64,000 nucleotides of DNA, taken from positions 496,001 to 560,000 of the forward strand of contig JAXLVB010000003.1 of NCBI GenBank assembly GCA_046329195.1. The letters are read 5' to 3'. The position numbers and the translations under genes are program-made. The notes under the pieces are model-generated. The model was not told the origin of the DNA and did no database searches. It saw nothing but the letters and a program-made list of their open reading frames with translations. This stretch comes from JAXLVB01 sp046329195 (lineage in GTDB: Bacteria > Bacteroidota > Bacteroidia > Cytophagales > Spirosomataceae). The number at the start of each line of letters is the position of its first letter. The first letter of the stretch is position 1. This document shows, in pieces, positions 44,270 through 52,475 of the stretch.

Positions 44270-44470
44270 GACAAAAATGATTGTTGTCAGTTTTTGAAAT
44301 GATGAAAGCTGTACCATCCGCTGCTATGTGTGCATTTTAAATAGTCAAGTATGCAAAAACAAAAGTGGTAATTTTCTAAAAATCAACCAGTTGCGAATAG
44401 ATATTTTACAATCGTATTGGCAAACAGACCTCCATCCGTTTCGTTCAATCTATACTGATTAGCTACTTCC

Positions 44471-45682
44471 TTAGATGAGTGCTGGCATCCGAAATTTGAT
44501 AACAAGTGACGAAAGCAGGGTCAAACCCCCAATTAGCAAAATGGCATATTCTACACCAAAGAGGTCGGCCATTATGCCTGAAATGAGGGCGCCTAAGGCA
44601 TAGCCTAAGTCTCGCCACAGACGGAAAGTACCAATGCTCTCGGCTCGTTGCATCGGGCTTGTCACTTGGGCAATGATAGCGAGGAAGGTTGGATATACCA
44701 GTGCCGTTCCAACCCCTAATAAAGCTGATAAGCCAGCCAGTACGTAAAAATCAGCCGTGTATGGAAAACCTAAAATAGCTATTCCTTGTATGAACATTCC
44801 CCAAAACAGCATCTTTTTTTTGGAGTAATGGTCTGATATTTTCCCTGTAAAAAGTTGCCCAACACCCCAAATGGTAGGGTAAATGGCCGTGATGAGTCCG
44901 ATAGACTGGTTATTGTAGTGAAGCGATACCAAGACGACCGGAAGCAAGCCCCAGGTCATGCCGTCGTTTAGGTTATTGATGAGACCAGCTTGTGTGACGG
45001 CACTCAGGGTTTTATTGTTAAAGGTAGTTTCCAGAAATACGTTCCCTAACGGAGGGGTGAAGTCCGTACTTTTTTCGTTGGCTACAAAACTTCTGGTGTC
45101 GTTTACCCACAACACTGTTAGCAGCAGCCCTACAACCGAAATAAAAATACCGATGTAAAATGGGTACGGAATAATCCCATACTGGTTAGCCACATACCCT
45201 GTCAGAAACGCCACCAGTCCAACAGCAACGTAGCCTGCAAACTCGTTTAGTCCCATGGCAAGGCCACGGTTTTGGGGACCTACCAAGTCAATTTTCATGA
45301 CTACCGTACTGCTCCAAGTCAAGCCTTGACTGATACCTAATAACACATTAGCAAAAATCACCCAAGCCCAAGTTGACGCCCCAATCAGTATCCATGGAAC
45401 GGGGAGTGCCATACACCAACCTACGAGCAACAAATTCTTCCGTCCGAATCGGTTGGCGAGGCGCCCCGTGTAGTAGTTGGCTAGGGCCTTGGCCAGACCA
45501 AAAGCCGTGATAAAAGATAGCATTGCACTTTTAGAAGCTATTCCAAACACTGTTTCAGCAAATTGTGGAAAAATGGCTCGCTCGGTGCCTACCATGCCAC
45601 CCACAAAGGCATTGATAATGACCAAAAGCGTGAACTGCCGCCAATTTTTTCGCAAGCCAAGTTGTAGTGACTTCTGTTTCAT
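44471..45682 (-). CDS. MFS transporter, substrate unknown
   Basis: A 403-residue protein with twelve predicted membrane segments. The loop 2-3 motif is GRLANRFGRKN and the repeat motif in the second half is GKISDHYSKKK. It begins VIINAFVGGMVGTERAIFPQFAETVFGI. The family cannot be narrowed from the sequence alone; a drug or metabolite exporter is possible. It lies 76 bases after the Crp/Fnr regulator and inside the sulfur island, but no Crp-like operator was found upstream of it. Confidence 0.85.
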   Translation of the reverse strand: MKQKSLQLGLRKNWRQFTLLVIINAFVGGMVGTERAIFPQFAETVFGIASKSAMLSFITAFGLAKALANYYTGRLANRFGRKNLLLVGWCMALPVPWILIGASTWAWVIFANVLLGISQGLTWSSTVVMKIDLVGPQNRGLAMGLNEFAGYVAVGLVAFLTGYVANQYGIIPYPFYIGIFISVVGLLLTVLWVNDTRSFVANEKSTDFTPPLGNVFLETTFNNKTLSAVTQAGLINNLNDGMTWGLLPVVLVSLHYNNQSIGLITAIYPTIWGVGQLFTGKISDHYSKKKMLFWGMFIQGIAILGFPYTADFYVLAGLSALLGVGTALVYPTFLAIIAQVTSPMQRAESIGTFRLWRDLGYALGALISGIMADLFGVEYAILLIGGLTLLSSLVIKFRMPALI

Positions 45683-45758
45683 CTTGCACTTACTTTTTTA
45701 GGTGCAAGTTTCGTCTTGAATGGAGTACTTTCCTTTAACAAATGATAAATAATGATGC

Positions 45759-46322
45759 CTAAACAGATGCCCTGATTCGACTCAAGCTTACTTGGGTGAT
45801 TCCTAAGTATGATGCGATGTGTTTAAGAGGGATGTGCTGAACTAAATCGGTCTCGCTAAGAAGTTCAAGATACCTTTCGGTGGCATTCTTAAATTGCAGG
45901 CTCTCTATTCTTTTGATTGTTTTGATATGTTCTCGTTCAAATAGTAACCGAAAAAGCCTCTCAATGTCATGAAAACGGTCATACAACATAAAAAGCTTAT
46001 ACGAATCAATAGCTATTATTTTACTGTCGTCGAGCGTTTGAATACCTTTGGGGGTTGGTTTTCCTGAAAAAAGACTCTCTGCTCGTACCATCATCTCGTT
46101 TGTAAATGCAAAATGCTCGGTAATGTCGTTTCCGTCTTTGTAATAAAAAATCCGGGCAACTCCTTTTACAACAAAATAAACCGTTCGGCAGCTATTGCCT
46201 GGCCGTTGAATAGTTACATTCTTCTTGTAATCTATTTCTTTGATAATAGCTGCCAACGCTTGTTTAGCCTCAGCACCTATTGGATAAATCGTGTCAAAAG
46301 AGTTAAGAATCTCCGTAACCAT
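45759..46322 (-). CDS. Crp/Fnr-family transcription regulator
   Basis: A 187-residue regulator with an N-terminal cyclic-nucleotide-binding fold (VTIQRPGNSCRTVYFVVKGVARIFYYKDG) and a C-terminal HTH_Crp_2 (IPLKHIASYLGITQVSLSRIR) ending a few residues later, as usual for Bacteroidota members. It has no Fe-S cysteine cluster at the N-terminus as in Fnr; single cysteines could still sense sulfur. It sits in the middle of the sulfur island and is the obvious candidate to bind the TGTGA-N6-TCACA sites there. The recognition helix lacks the Arg-Glu pair of E. coli CRP (QV instead of RE), so direct binding needs testing. Confidence 0.88.
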   Translation of the reverse strand: MVTEILNSFDTIYPIGAEAKQALAAIIKEIDYKKNVTIQRPGNSCRTVYFVVKGVARIFYYKDGNDITEHFAFTNEMMVRAESLFSGKPTPKGIQTLDDSKIIAIDSYKLFMLYDRFHDIERLFRLLFEREHIKTIKRIESLQFKNATERYLELLSETDLVQHIPLKHIASYLGITQVSLSRIRASV

Positions 46323-46353
46323 TACATTCTGTTTAGTTGCTCATTATACCCAA

Positions 46354-47406
46354 TTAGTAGCTATGTTCGTCAATTTTGACTTTACCACGAAACGTCCAGA
46401 ACACAAAACTTGTGTAAAGAGCTGTGAGGGGTACTCCAATCATCGTAATTGTTAGCAAAATACGGAGTGTTTTATCAGTTGAAGTACTGTTGTAAATCGT
46501 TAGGCTATAGGCAGTGTCAAGGGTAGAAAGCACAATGTTAGGATATAATCCTGTAGCCACCAAGGTCATGAGGGATGCTGCTACCACCGCCGACGATGCA
46601 AAAGCGAATCGGTAATTACGCTTGGTAATTTGACGAGTAATGTTAGCTACTGCTAAAATGGCAAGCATCGGCAACCCAAACAATAGCGGTACCTCTTGAA
46701 AACGCTTGACTAAATGAGGCATATACACTAAAGTAACCAGTGTAGTCAATGCAAACATCATCACAAAGAAAATCGTAGTGTTTTTGACTAAAACCGTAAG
46801 CTTGGCATACAGCCGGTGTTCCGTTTTCATCACCAAATAAATGGCACCGTGCATCATACAGAGAGCCAACGTAGTAAAAGCGATCAACAAAGCATAGGGG
46901 TTAAAGAAATCGGCCAGCGTTCCGACATACTCGGCACGCTCGTTAATAGGGAGTCCTTTCACTACATTTCCAAGCACCAAACCCAACGATAGCGTAATGA
47001 GGATACTGGATACCGAATAGCTGGTGTCCCAGAGGCTACGCCACCATAGCATAGGCTCTTTGGAGCGAAACTCTATCGAAATGGCTCTGAAAATCAGAAG
47101 TACCAAAAACAACATGAATAGCTCGTAAAAGGTAGAAAACACCGAAGCGTAAACGCCTGGAAATCCTGCAAATAATGCTCCTCCACCAATGACAAGCCAG
47201 ACTTCGTTACCATCCCAAACGGGGCCGATGGCATTGAGTGCAATACGGCGACTTTCTTCTTTCTTAAAAAACAAGTGCAATGCCCCAGCACCTAAATCGA
47301 ATCCATCGAGGATGGTATAGCCACTAAATACCGCACCAATGACCAAAAACCACCAAGTAGGGAGGTCAATACCCAAAAAGGTGGAGAAGGGATGAATCGT
47401 TTCCAT
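46354..47406 (-). CDS. cydB: Cytochrome bd ubiquinol oxidase subunit II
   Basis: A 350-residue membrane protein with about nine segments. The ATG at 47406 (METIHPFSTFLGIDLPTWWFLVIG) avoids overlap with cydA and leaves 4 bases. Typical motifs are GYTILDGFDLGAGALHLF near residue 30 and GPVWDGNEVWLVIGGGALFAGFP near 60. With CydA it forms a high-affinity terminal oxidase. Cytochrome bd resists sulfide, which poisons haem-copper oxidases, so its place in this island makes sense. Confidence 0.95.
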   Translation of the reverse strand: METIHPFSTFLGIDLPTWWFLVIGAVFSGYTILDGFDLGAGALHLFFKKEESRRIALNAIGPVWDGNEVWLVIGGGALFAGFPGVYASVFSTFYELFMLFLVLLIFRAISIEFRSKEPMLWWRSLWDTSYSVSSILITLSLGLVLGNVVKGLPINERAEYVGTLADFFNPYALLIAFTTLALCMMHGAIYLVMKTEHRLYAKLTVLVKNTTIFFVMMFALTTLVTLVYMPHLVKRFQEVPLLFGLPMLAILAVANITRQITKRNYRFAFASSAVVAASLMTLVATGLYPNIVLSTLDTAYSLTIYNSTSTDKTLRILLTITMIGVPLTALYTSFVFWTFRGKVKIDEHSY

Positions 47407-47410
47407 ATAG

Positions 47411-48790
47411 TTATTGAAAGAAAGGGTTATCACGTTTTGAATACACTGGAATTTCTTCGGTAATTATGATGGACTCTTCAGGGCCATGCTTTATTTTCTT
47501 GTTGAGTAAGTATAAGAACAACCCAAACAGCAAGACATAAACAAAAGTAAACAAAACCAACGAAAACCATATTTGATTGGCTTTTAGCGTCTGCGAGAGG
47601 GCATCGGAGGTTCGGAGCAAGCCATAAACTACCCACGGCTGTCGGCCTACTTCGGCGGCATACCAACCCAATTGATTGGCGATTTGGGGTAATAATACTG
47701 CCCATGCAAAGAGATGAAGTAGCCACCTGTGCTCAAACAGTTGATGGCGCCACCACCAATAACACGCCAAAAGCGTAAGCCCAATCAATAACATACCGAT
47801 GGCTACCATCAGATGATAAGTCTGAAACACAAAATTCACTGCAGAGGGGCGGTCTTCTTTCCGAAAAGCACGTAGTCCTTTGATGGGTGTACTAAAATCT
47901 TGATGTACCAAGTAGGTAAGACCTTTAGGAATCTTGATACCCGTAACTTGCTCACGCCGAGCATCCACCCAACCCATGATATACATATCAGCCACTGCCA
48001 GCGAGTCATAATGACCTTCATAAGCTGCTAATTTGGCAGGTTGATGATGCGCCACGCCATCGGCAGAGCGATGTCCCGTAAAAAGTTGTAACAATGCCGA
48101 AACGGTAGCAATACTAAGCCCAATTTTAAAACCCATTTGTGCTATTTCTAAGTGTCTCTTTCGCAACAGATAATACGCATTGACGCTCATTACCAAGAAC
48201 GACCCCGCCAAAAAAGAGCCAATAAGCACATGCGAAAGCCTGTCCATACTCGATGGATTAAACACCATTTCCCAAAAGTCAGTAATAACCGCACGGGCGT
48301 GCATACCTTGGCCTTCGATTCGGAAACCCGCTGGTGTTTGTTGCCACGAGTTTGCCACCACAATCCAAATAGCCGAAAACATTGAGCCTAATGCCACCAT
48401 CACCGTTGAAAAAAAGTGTACACTCGGACTAACCCGATTCCAACCAAACAAAAGCACTCCTAAAAAACCAGACTCTAAGGCAAAGGCAAAGATGCCTTCA
48501 GCAGCGAGTGCACTACCAAAAATATCCCCCACATAGCGAGAATAAACGGCCCAGTTGGTACCAAATTCAAATTCCATCACAATTCCTGTAGCCACGCCTA
48601 TCCCAAAAATCAGGGCAAAGATTTCAATCCAAAATCGGGTCATTTGTGCGTAGAGCGGATTGCGTGTACGTAGATACATAGCTTCCATCGCTATTAGGTT
48701 TAGCCCTAAACCGATACTAAGGGGCGGATAGATATAATGAAAGGCTGCCGTAAAGGCAAACTGGATTCGAGATAATAAGGTAACGTCCAT
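47411..48790 (-). CDS. cydA: Cytochrome bd ubiquinol oxidase subunit I
   Basis: A 459-residue membrane protein. Features are RIQFAFTAAFHYIYPPLSIG at the start (His of haem b595), FWIEIFALIFGIGVATGIVMEFEFGTNW (Glu of the oxidase site), the quinol-binding Q-loop region around GIKIPKGLTYLVHQDF, and GWYAAEVGRQPWVVYGLLRTSDA near the C-terminus. It is of the short Q-loop type by length. Operon with cydB; upstream lies a terminator that separates it from the peroxiredoxin gene. Confidence 0.96.
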   Translation of the reverse strand: MDVTLLSRIQFAFTAAFHYIYPPLSIGLGLNLIAMEAMYLRTRNPLYAQMTRFWIEIFALIFGIGVATGIVMEFEFGTNWAVYSRYVGDIFGSALAAEGIFAFALESGFLGVLLFGWNRVSPSVHFFSTVMVALGSMFSAIWIVVANSWQQTPAGFRIEGQGMHARAVITDFWEMVFNPSSMDRLSHVLIGSFLAGSFLVMSVNAYYLLRKRHLEIAQMGFKIGLSIATVSALLQLFTGHRSADGVAHHQPAKLAAYEGHYDSLAVADMYIMGWVDARREQVTGIKIPKGLTYLVHQDFSTPIKGLRAFRKEDRPSAVNFVFQTYHLMVAIGMLLIGLTLLACYWWWRHQLFEHRWLLHLFAWAVLLPQIANQLGWYAAEVGRQPWVVYGLLRTSDALSQTLKANQIWFSLVLFTFVYVLLFGLFLYLLNKKIKHGPEESIIITEEIPVYSKRDNPFFQ

Positions 48791-48859
48791 AATACATGCT
48801 GAGAGGTAGTTAGTAAAATTAGTAAATCAACTGAATCTTTAGTGTAACTTCACAAACAA

Positions 48860-48891
48860 AAAGGGCATCAACGTAGATGCCCTTTCGGTAA
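48860..48891 (-). terminator. Terminator of the peroxiredoxin gene
   Basis: Stem AAAGGGCATC / GATGCCCTTT with a 6-base loop; T-rich on the minus strand after the stem, just beyond the peroxiredoxin stop at 48896. Confidence 0.85.
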
Positions 48892-48895
48892 TGTG

Positions 48896-49543
48896 TTAAA
48901 TGTTCTTTTTAGCCAAGTAAAAATCCATCATTTCGTAGCCACTGCTGAGTCTTTCTTCTAACGCCTCTAAGGTTTTCGGTGGAGGTATAATCACTTTATC
49001 GCCAGGTTGCCAGTTGAGCGGAAGGGCAATTTTGTGTTCGTCAACTGTCTGAAGCGCTATCAGCGAGCGTTTGATTTCTTCCATGTTGCGCCCTACACTG
49101 AGAGGATAATACATGATCAAACGAATTTTACCTGTTGGATCTACAAAAAACACTGCCCGAACTGCCGCCGTTTCGCTTTCGCCTGGCTGAAGCATTCCCC
49201 ATCGTTTAGAAACGCTCATGTCAAGATCGGCCACAATCGGAAATTTAAATAATACCCCAGTATTGCGGCGCACGTTGTCAACCCATGCAATATGCGAATG
49301 AATGCTGTCAATACTTAGTCCCAGTAATTTACAGTTATGCTTTTCAAAAAAATTGTCTTGTTCCACCGCAAACCCACTCATTTCGGTAGTACACACGGGG
49401 GTAAAATCGGCTGGGTGCGAGAAAAAAACAACCCAATTCCCTTGGTTATAGTCTGAGAATTTAAGTTTACCAGTCGTGGTAATTGCCTCAAAGTCAGGGG
49501 CATTATCCCCTATTCGGGGCATCTGATATGGTTGGTCTATCAT
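48896..49543 (-). CDS. Peroxiredoxin, 1-Cys Prx6 type
   Basis: A 215-residue thiol peroxidase. It has the peroxidatic cysteine in FFSHPADFTPVCTTE (Cys51), the conserved Arg in VRAVFFVDP, and the extended C-terminal domain of the Prx6 group (LNWQPGDKVIIPPP). No second resolving cysteine in the usual place is seen. It would detoxify peroxides formed during sulfide and persulfide oxidation. It carries the same operator arrangement as the sulfur genes, so it belongs to the regulon. Confidence 0.92.
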   Translation of the reverse strand: MIDQPYQMPRIGDNAPDFEAITTTGKLKFSDYNQGNWVVFFSHPADFTPVCTTEMSGFAVEQDNFFEKHNCKLLGLSIDSIHSHIAWVDNVRRNTGVLFKFPIVADLDMSVSKRWGMLQPGESETAAVRAVFFVDPTGKIRLIMYYPLSVGRNMEEIKRSLIALQTVDEHKIALPLNWQPGDKVIIPPPKTLEALEERLSSGYEMMDFYLAKKNI

Positions 49544-49567
49544 TTTAATAAATTATTAGATTTGTAA

Positions 49568-49612
49568 CAAAACTACATGGGATTTGACTGAACGACAGTG
49601 ATAAAAATCACA
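49568..49612 (-). promoter_or_regulatory. Crp/Fnr-like operator and -7 box upstream of peroxiredoxin
   Basis: AGTGATAAAAATCACA at 49597-49612 (one mismatch) and perfect TAGTTTTG at 49575-49568. Centre-to-box distance is 36.5 bp. Confidence 0.75.
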
Positions 49613-49617
49613 TAACA

Positions 49618-49650
49618 AAAAAATCACGAGCAATGCTCGTGATTTTTTAA
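49618..49650 (-). terminator. Terminator downstream of the MBL-rhodanese copy 2 operon
   Basis: Perfect 9-bp stem ATCACGAGC / GCTCGTGAT with AAT loop, flanked by A and T tracts on both sides, so it can work in both directions. Confidence 0.8.
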
Positions 49651-49775
49651 TAACCCCTGTCTCCTCTCTCATGGGTGGGTAAGCTACACCTTCCCTAAGC
49701 AATACAAACCATGATTTTTCTACTCTATTTTGTATCTCCAATGGATAATTGTTTGATACCTAAAACTATCAACTG

Positions 49776-49985
49776 CTAAGGTGCTGTTTCGGGATACCCC
49801 AATTTATGCAATACCTGCGCCAGTCCTTTTCGTGAGATACTGTTTGTGTGCATTACCCAAACAAGCCCCGTTTCAGGTTTTACTTCTACACTCAATACTC
49901 CCGTAAGGTTCAAGAGTTTGGTCTTGAGCGTAGCTGCATTACCTTCGCAAGTAAGGTTTTTCACAACTATTTGGCTGGGTTTCAT
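49776..49985 (-). CDS. Small HMA-like protein with degenerate metal site
   Basis: A 69-residue protein with the beta-alpha-beta pattern of heavy-metal-associated domains (QIVVKNLTCEGNAATLKTKL, LTGVLSVEVKPETGLV, ISRKGLAQVLHKLGYPE). The usual CxxC metal site is reduced to a single cysteine (TCEGN), so copper binding as in CopZ is doubtful. It starts 6 bases after the MBL-rhodanese gene and is probably part of that operon. A sulfur-binding role through the single Cys is a guess. Confidence 0.75.
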   Translation of the reverse strand: MKPSQIVVKNLTCEGNAATLKTKLLNLTGVLSVEVKPETGLVWVMHTNSISRKGLAQVLHKLGYPETAP

Positions 49986-49991
49986 TGGATG

Positions 49992-51410
49992 TTAGGCACA
50001 AACAGCAGCTTCGTCAAGTATGCAAACAACGTCATTTCCTTTGACTAACCACTCGTTCATTCCTGCCGAATAATTGACTACATTTTTGTACCCAGCCTTG
50101 GCCAATATCGAATATCCAATCGAAGCTCTGTCGCCGCCTTGGCAGTGAATCACCACCAATTTATCACGACTTACTTTATCAAGATTGTCGGGGAGGGTTC
50201 CGATAAACACATGCTCGGCACCTTCAACGTGGCCGGCGTTATACTCGGTAGTGCCTCGCAGGTCAATGATTTGCACATCATCACGATTGAGGTAGGCTTT
50301 GAATTCGTCAATTTCAATAGTATCTACTTGTGCAAGTTTAACACCCAGTTCCTTCACATCCGAAACGTACCCATACACCTTGTCTAAGCCAATACGCATG
50401 AGCTTACGGGTGAGGTCTTCTATCTGCTCCTCAGAAGCTACCAGCATAAAAGGTTCTTGATAATTAACAAACCAACCCATCCATGTTGCAAAGGCATTAT
50501 TTCCTTGAATATTTAAGCTACCCGGTACAAAACCTGTTGCAAAAAGGGCTTTGTTGCGAGTATCAATTAGTTTGATTCCTTGTGCCATGGCTTCTTTCAC
50601 CTCTTGGGCAGTCAGTTTCTTTTGCTTAGGCACTGAGGTAAGCAGCGGGCGCTCCACCTTGTTGAGGTGTTTCATCATCGCAAAATACTTGGGTGGTTCG
50701 GGTTGGTCGGCCAAGAGATAATCTACAAAGCCTTGGGGGTCTTGGTCGTACCGAAAAGCCCAGTTCCGAATCTTTTCGTAGCCTACCGTAGAGCTGGGTA
50801 CAGCCCCCAGAGCTTTGCCACAAGCCGAGCCAGCACCATGGCCAGGCCACACTTGCACGTAGTCAGGCAAGTCGCTAAACTGCTGAATAGACTGGTACAT
50901 TTGGCGAGCACCCACATCTTTGGTGCCTTTGATGCCTGCGGCTTTTTCGAGCAAGTCGGGACGGCCAATATCACCTACAAAGACGAAATCACCCGTAAAG
51001 AGCATCACTGGAAGCAATGAGGCGGGCTTGTCAGTGAGTAAGAAACTGATGCTTTCGGGCGTATGCCCTGGTGTGTGAATCACCTGCAAGGTCAGGTTCC
51101 CAACAGTGATGACATCGCCGTTTTTGAGACCTACGTGGTCAAATTCGTATTGCCATTCCTCACCCCCTTCGTCAGACAGATACATCGTAGCCCCTGTTAC
51201 GGCGGCTAATTCTCTGGCTCCCGACAAGAAATCGGCGTGGATGTGTGTTTCGGTAATATGGGTAATCCGAAGGCCATTTTGCTTGGCTATTTCAAGGTAG
51301 GTGTCAATGTCTCGCTTAGGGTCTATTACAATGGACTCGCCTGTTTTTTGACATCCTACCAAATAGCTTGCCTGCGCTAAAGTTTTGTCATAAATGTGTT
51401 GAAAGAACAT
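49992..51410 (-). CDS. MBL-fold persulfide dioxygenase fused to rhodanese domains (copy 2)
   Basis: A 472-residue protein; the ATG at 51410 (MFFQHIYDKTLAQASYLVGC) is the family-like start. MBL motifs are ETHIHADFLSGA, TPGHTPES, FTGDFVFVGDIGRPD and VWPGHGAGSACGK. The first rhodanese domain (LIDTRNKALFATGFVPGS) is degenerate and the second has the active Cys in VIHCQGGDRASIG. It has the same architecture as the protein at 42768 but is clearly diverged, so the two may use different persulfide donors. It forms an operon with the HMA-like gene. Confidence 0.92.
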   Translation of the reverse strand: MFFQHIYDKTLAQASYLVGCQKTGESIVIDPKRDIDTYLEIAKQNGLRITHITETHIHADFLSGARELAAVTGATMYLSDEGGEEWQYEFDHVGLKNGDVITVGNLTLQVIHTPGHTPESISFLLTDKPASLLPVMLFTGDFVFVGDIGRPDLLEKAAGIKGTKDVGARQMYQSIQQFSDLPDYVQVWPGHGAGSACGKALGAVPSSTVGYEKIRNWAFRYDQDPQGFVDYLLADQPEPPKYFAMMKHLNKVERPLLTSVPKQKKLTAQEVKEAMAQGIKLIDTRNKALFATGFVPGSLNIQGNNAFATWMGWFVNYQEPFMLVASEEQIEDLTRKLMRIGLDKVYGYVSDVKELGVKLAQVDTIEIDEFKAYLNRDDVQIIDLRGTTEYNAGHVEGAEHVFIGTLPDNLDKVSRDKLVVIHCQGGDRASIGYSILAKAGYKNVVNYSAGMNEWLVKGNDVVCILDEAAVCA

Positions 51411-51443
51411 AATAGTGAATTTTTTGAGTTGACGATTATGATG

Positions 51444-51488
51444 CAAACTTAGCTTCGTCGTTAAAGCCAGTCTGTGACTTTTATTACA
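51444..51488 (-). promoter_or_regulatory. Crp/Fnr-like operator and -7 box upstream of MBL-rhodanese copy 2
   Basis: TGTGACTTTTATTACA at 51473-51488 (one mismatch) and perfect TAAGTTTG at 51451-51444. Centre-to-box distance is 36.5 bp. Confidence 0.75.
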
Positions 51489-51506
51489 GAAAACCTTGTT
51501 TTTGTA

Positions 51507-52313
51507 CTATTTGAAAAGAATTTCTTTGGCAATGATGTAAACACCCATTACCAACACAAACCAGCCGAAGATTTTTTTGAGTTTTTCGCCTTCAATGTAT
51601 TTTGACAGATACCCTCCAACGAATATCCCAATTACCGAAAGGGTGGTAAATTCCAAAAGAAAGCGCCAGTCCACGGCCAGATTACTTAAATCGCCCACAA
51701 AACCAATCAGGGACTTTGCTGCAATAATCAATAACGATGTACCCACGGCCATTTTCATGGGTAGCCGAGCTAACATCACCAACGCTGGGATGATTAAAAA
51801 GCCCCCTCCTGCTCCTACAATGCCTGTGAGTATGCCTACTACGCCTCCTTCGAGGGCAATGATGGGGTAGTTAAACTTCAACTCTTTGCTGTCGGCTTCG
51901 GTAGTTTTACTTTTGCCTCTAATCATCGAAAACGAAGCCGTCAGCATCACCAAAGCAAAAAATACCATGATGGCGATGTTTTTGGTCACTTCAAAATTCC
52001 CGATGGTAAACAAGGAGTTAGGAATGGCAGGCACCAAGTATTTACGAGTAAAATACACCGCTATAAACGATGGTATAGCAAACACAACAGCCGCTCGGTA
52101 GTTGACCAAGTGCTGCCGCATGTAGTTGACAGAGCCAACTAGCGAGGTAGTACCTACTACAAAGAGTGAATAAGCCGTAGAAATAACGGGGTTGATGCCC
52201 AGTAGATATACTAATACAGGTAAGGTAAGAATGCTTCCGCCGCCGCCTATTAAGCCTAAGCTAACGCCTATCAAAATAGAAGCCGAGAAACCCAAGAACT
52301 CAGTGGTATTCAT
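51507..52313 (-). CDS. TauE/SafE-family sulfite or anion exporter
   Basis: A 268-residue membrane protein with about eight segments and the duplicated family motif: SLGLIGGGGSILTLPVLVYL near the start and GILTGIVGAGGGFLIIPALV in the second half. The ATG at 52313 is preferred over one 15 codons upstream. TauE/SafE proteins export sulfite or sulfoacetate-type anions. Next to persulfide dioxygenases, which make sulfite, export of sulfite is the likely job. Confidence 0.88.
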   Translation of the reverse strand: MNTTEFLGFSASILIGVSLGLIGGGGSILTLPVLVYLLGINPVISTAYSLFVVGTTSLVGSVNYMRQHLVNYRAAVVFAIPSFIAVYFTRKYLVPAIPNSLFTIGNFEVTKNIAIMVFFALVMLTASFSMIRGKSKTTEADSKELKFNYPIIALEGGVVGILTGIVGAGGGFLIIPALVMLARLPMKMAVGTSLLIIAAKSLIGFVGDLSNLAVDWRFLLEFTTLSVIGIFVGGYLSKYIEGEKLKKIFGWFVLVMGVYIIAKEILFK

Positions 52314-52338
52314 AATGCAACAAGTTGAAATGATGTTG

Positions 52339-52384
52339 CGAAAGTAGATACACACCAAGGGGCGATTCAGTGATAATTGTCACA
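52339..52384 (-). promoter_or_regulatory. Crp/Fnr-like operator and -7 box upstream of tauE-like gene
   Basis: AGTGATAATTGTCACA at 52369-52384 (one mismatch) and TACTTTCG at 52346-52339 (one mismatch to TAnnTTTG). Centre-to-box distance is 37.5 bp. Confidence 0.7.
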
Positions 52385-52419
52385 TAGGGTATAATTTTCT
52401 TACAAACTTGACTAATAAC

Positions 52420-52451
52420 AAAATCGCCGTGGGGTTTGCCACGGCGATTTT
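52420..52451 (-). terminator. Terminator of the Bax-inhibitor-like gene
   Basis: Perfect 13-bp stem AAAATCGCCGTGG / CCACGGCGATTTT with a 6-base loop. Confidence 0.92.
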
Positions 52452-52475
52452 GTGTGAGTGCATATCAAAAAGTTT

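Noticed and set aside
48840..48856. AGTGTAACTTCACA upstream of cydA as an operator
   Set aside because: Half-sites are separated by 2 instead of 6 bases and no matching -7 box is present.
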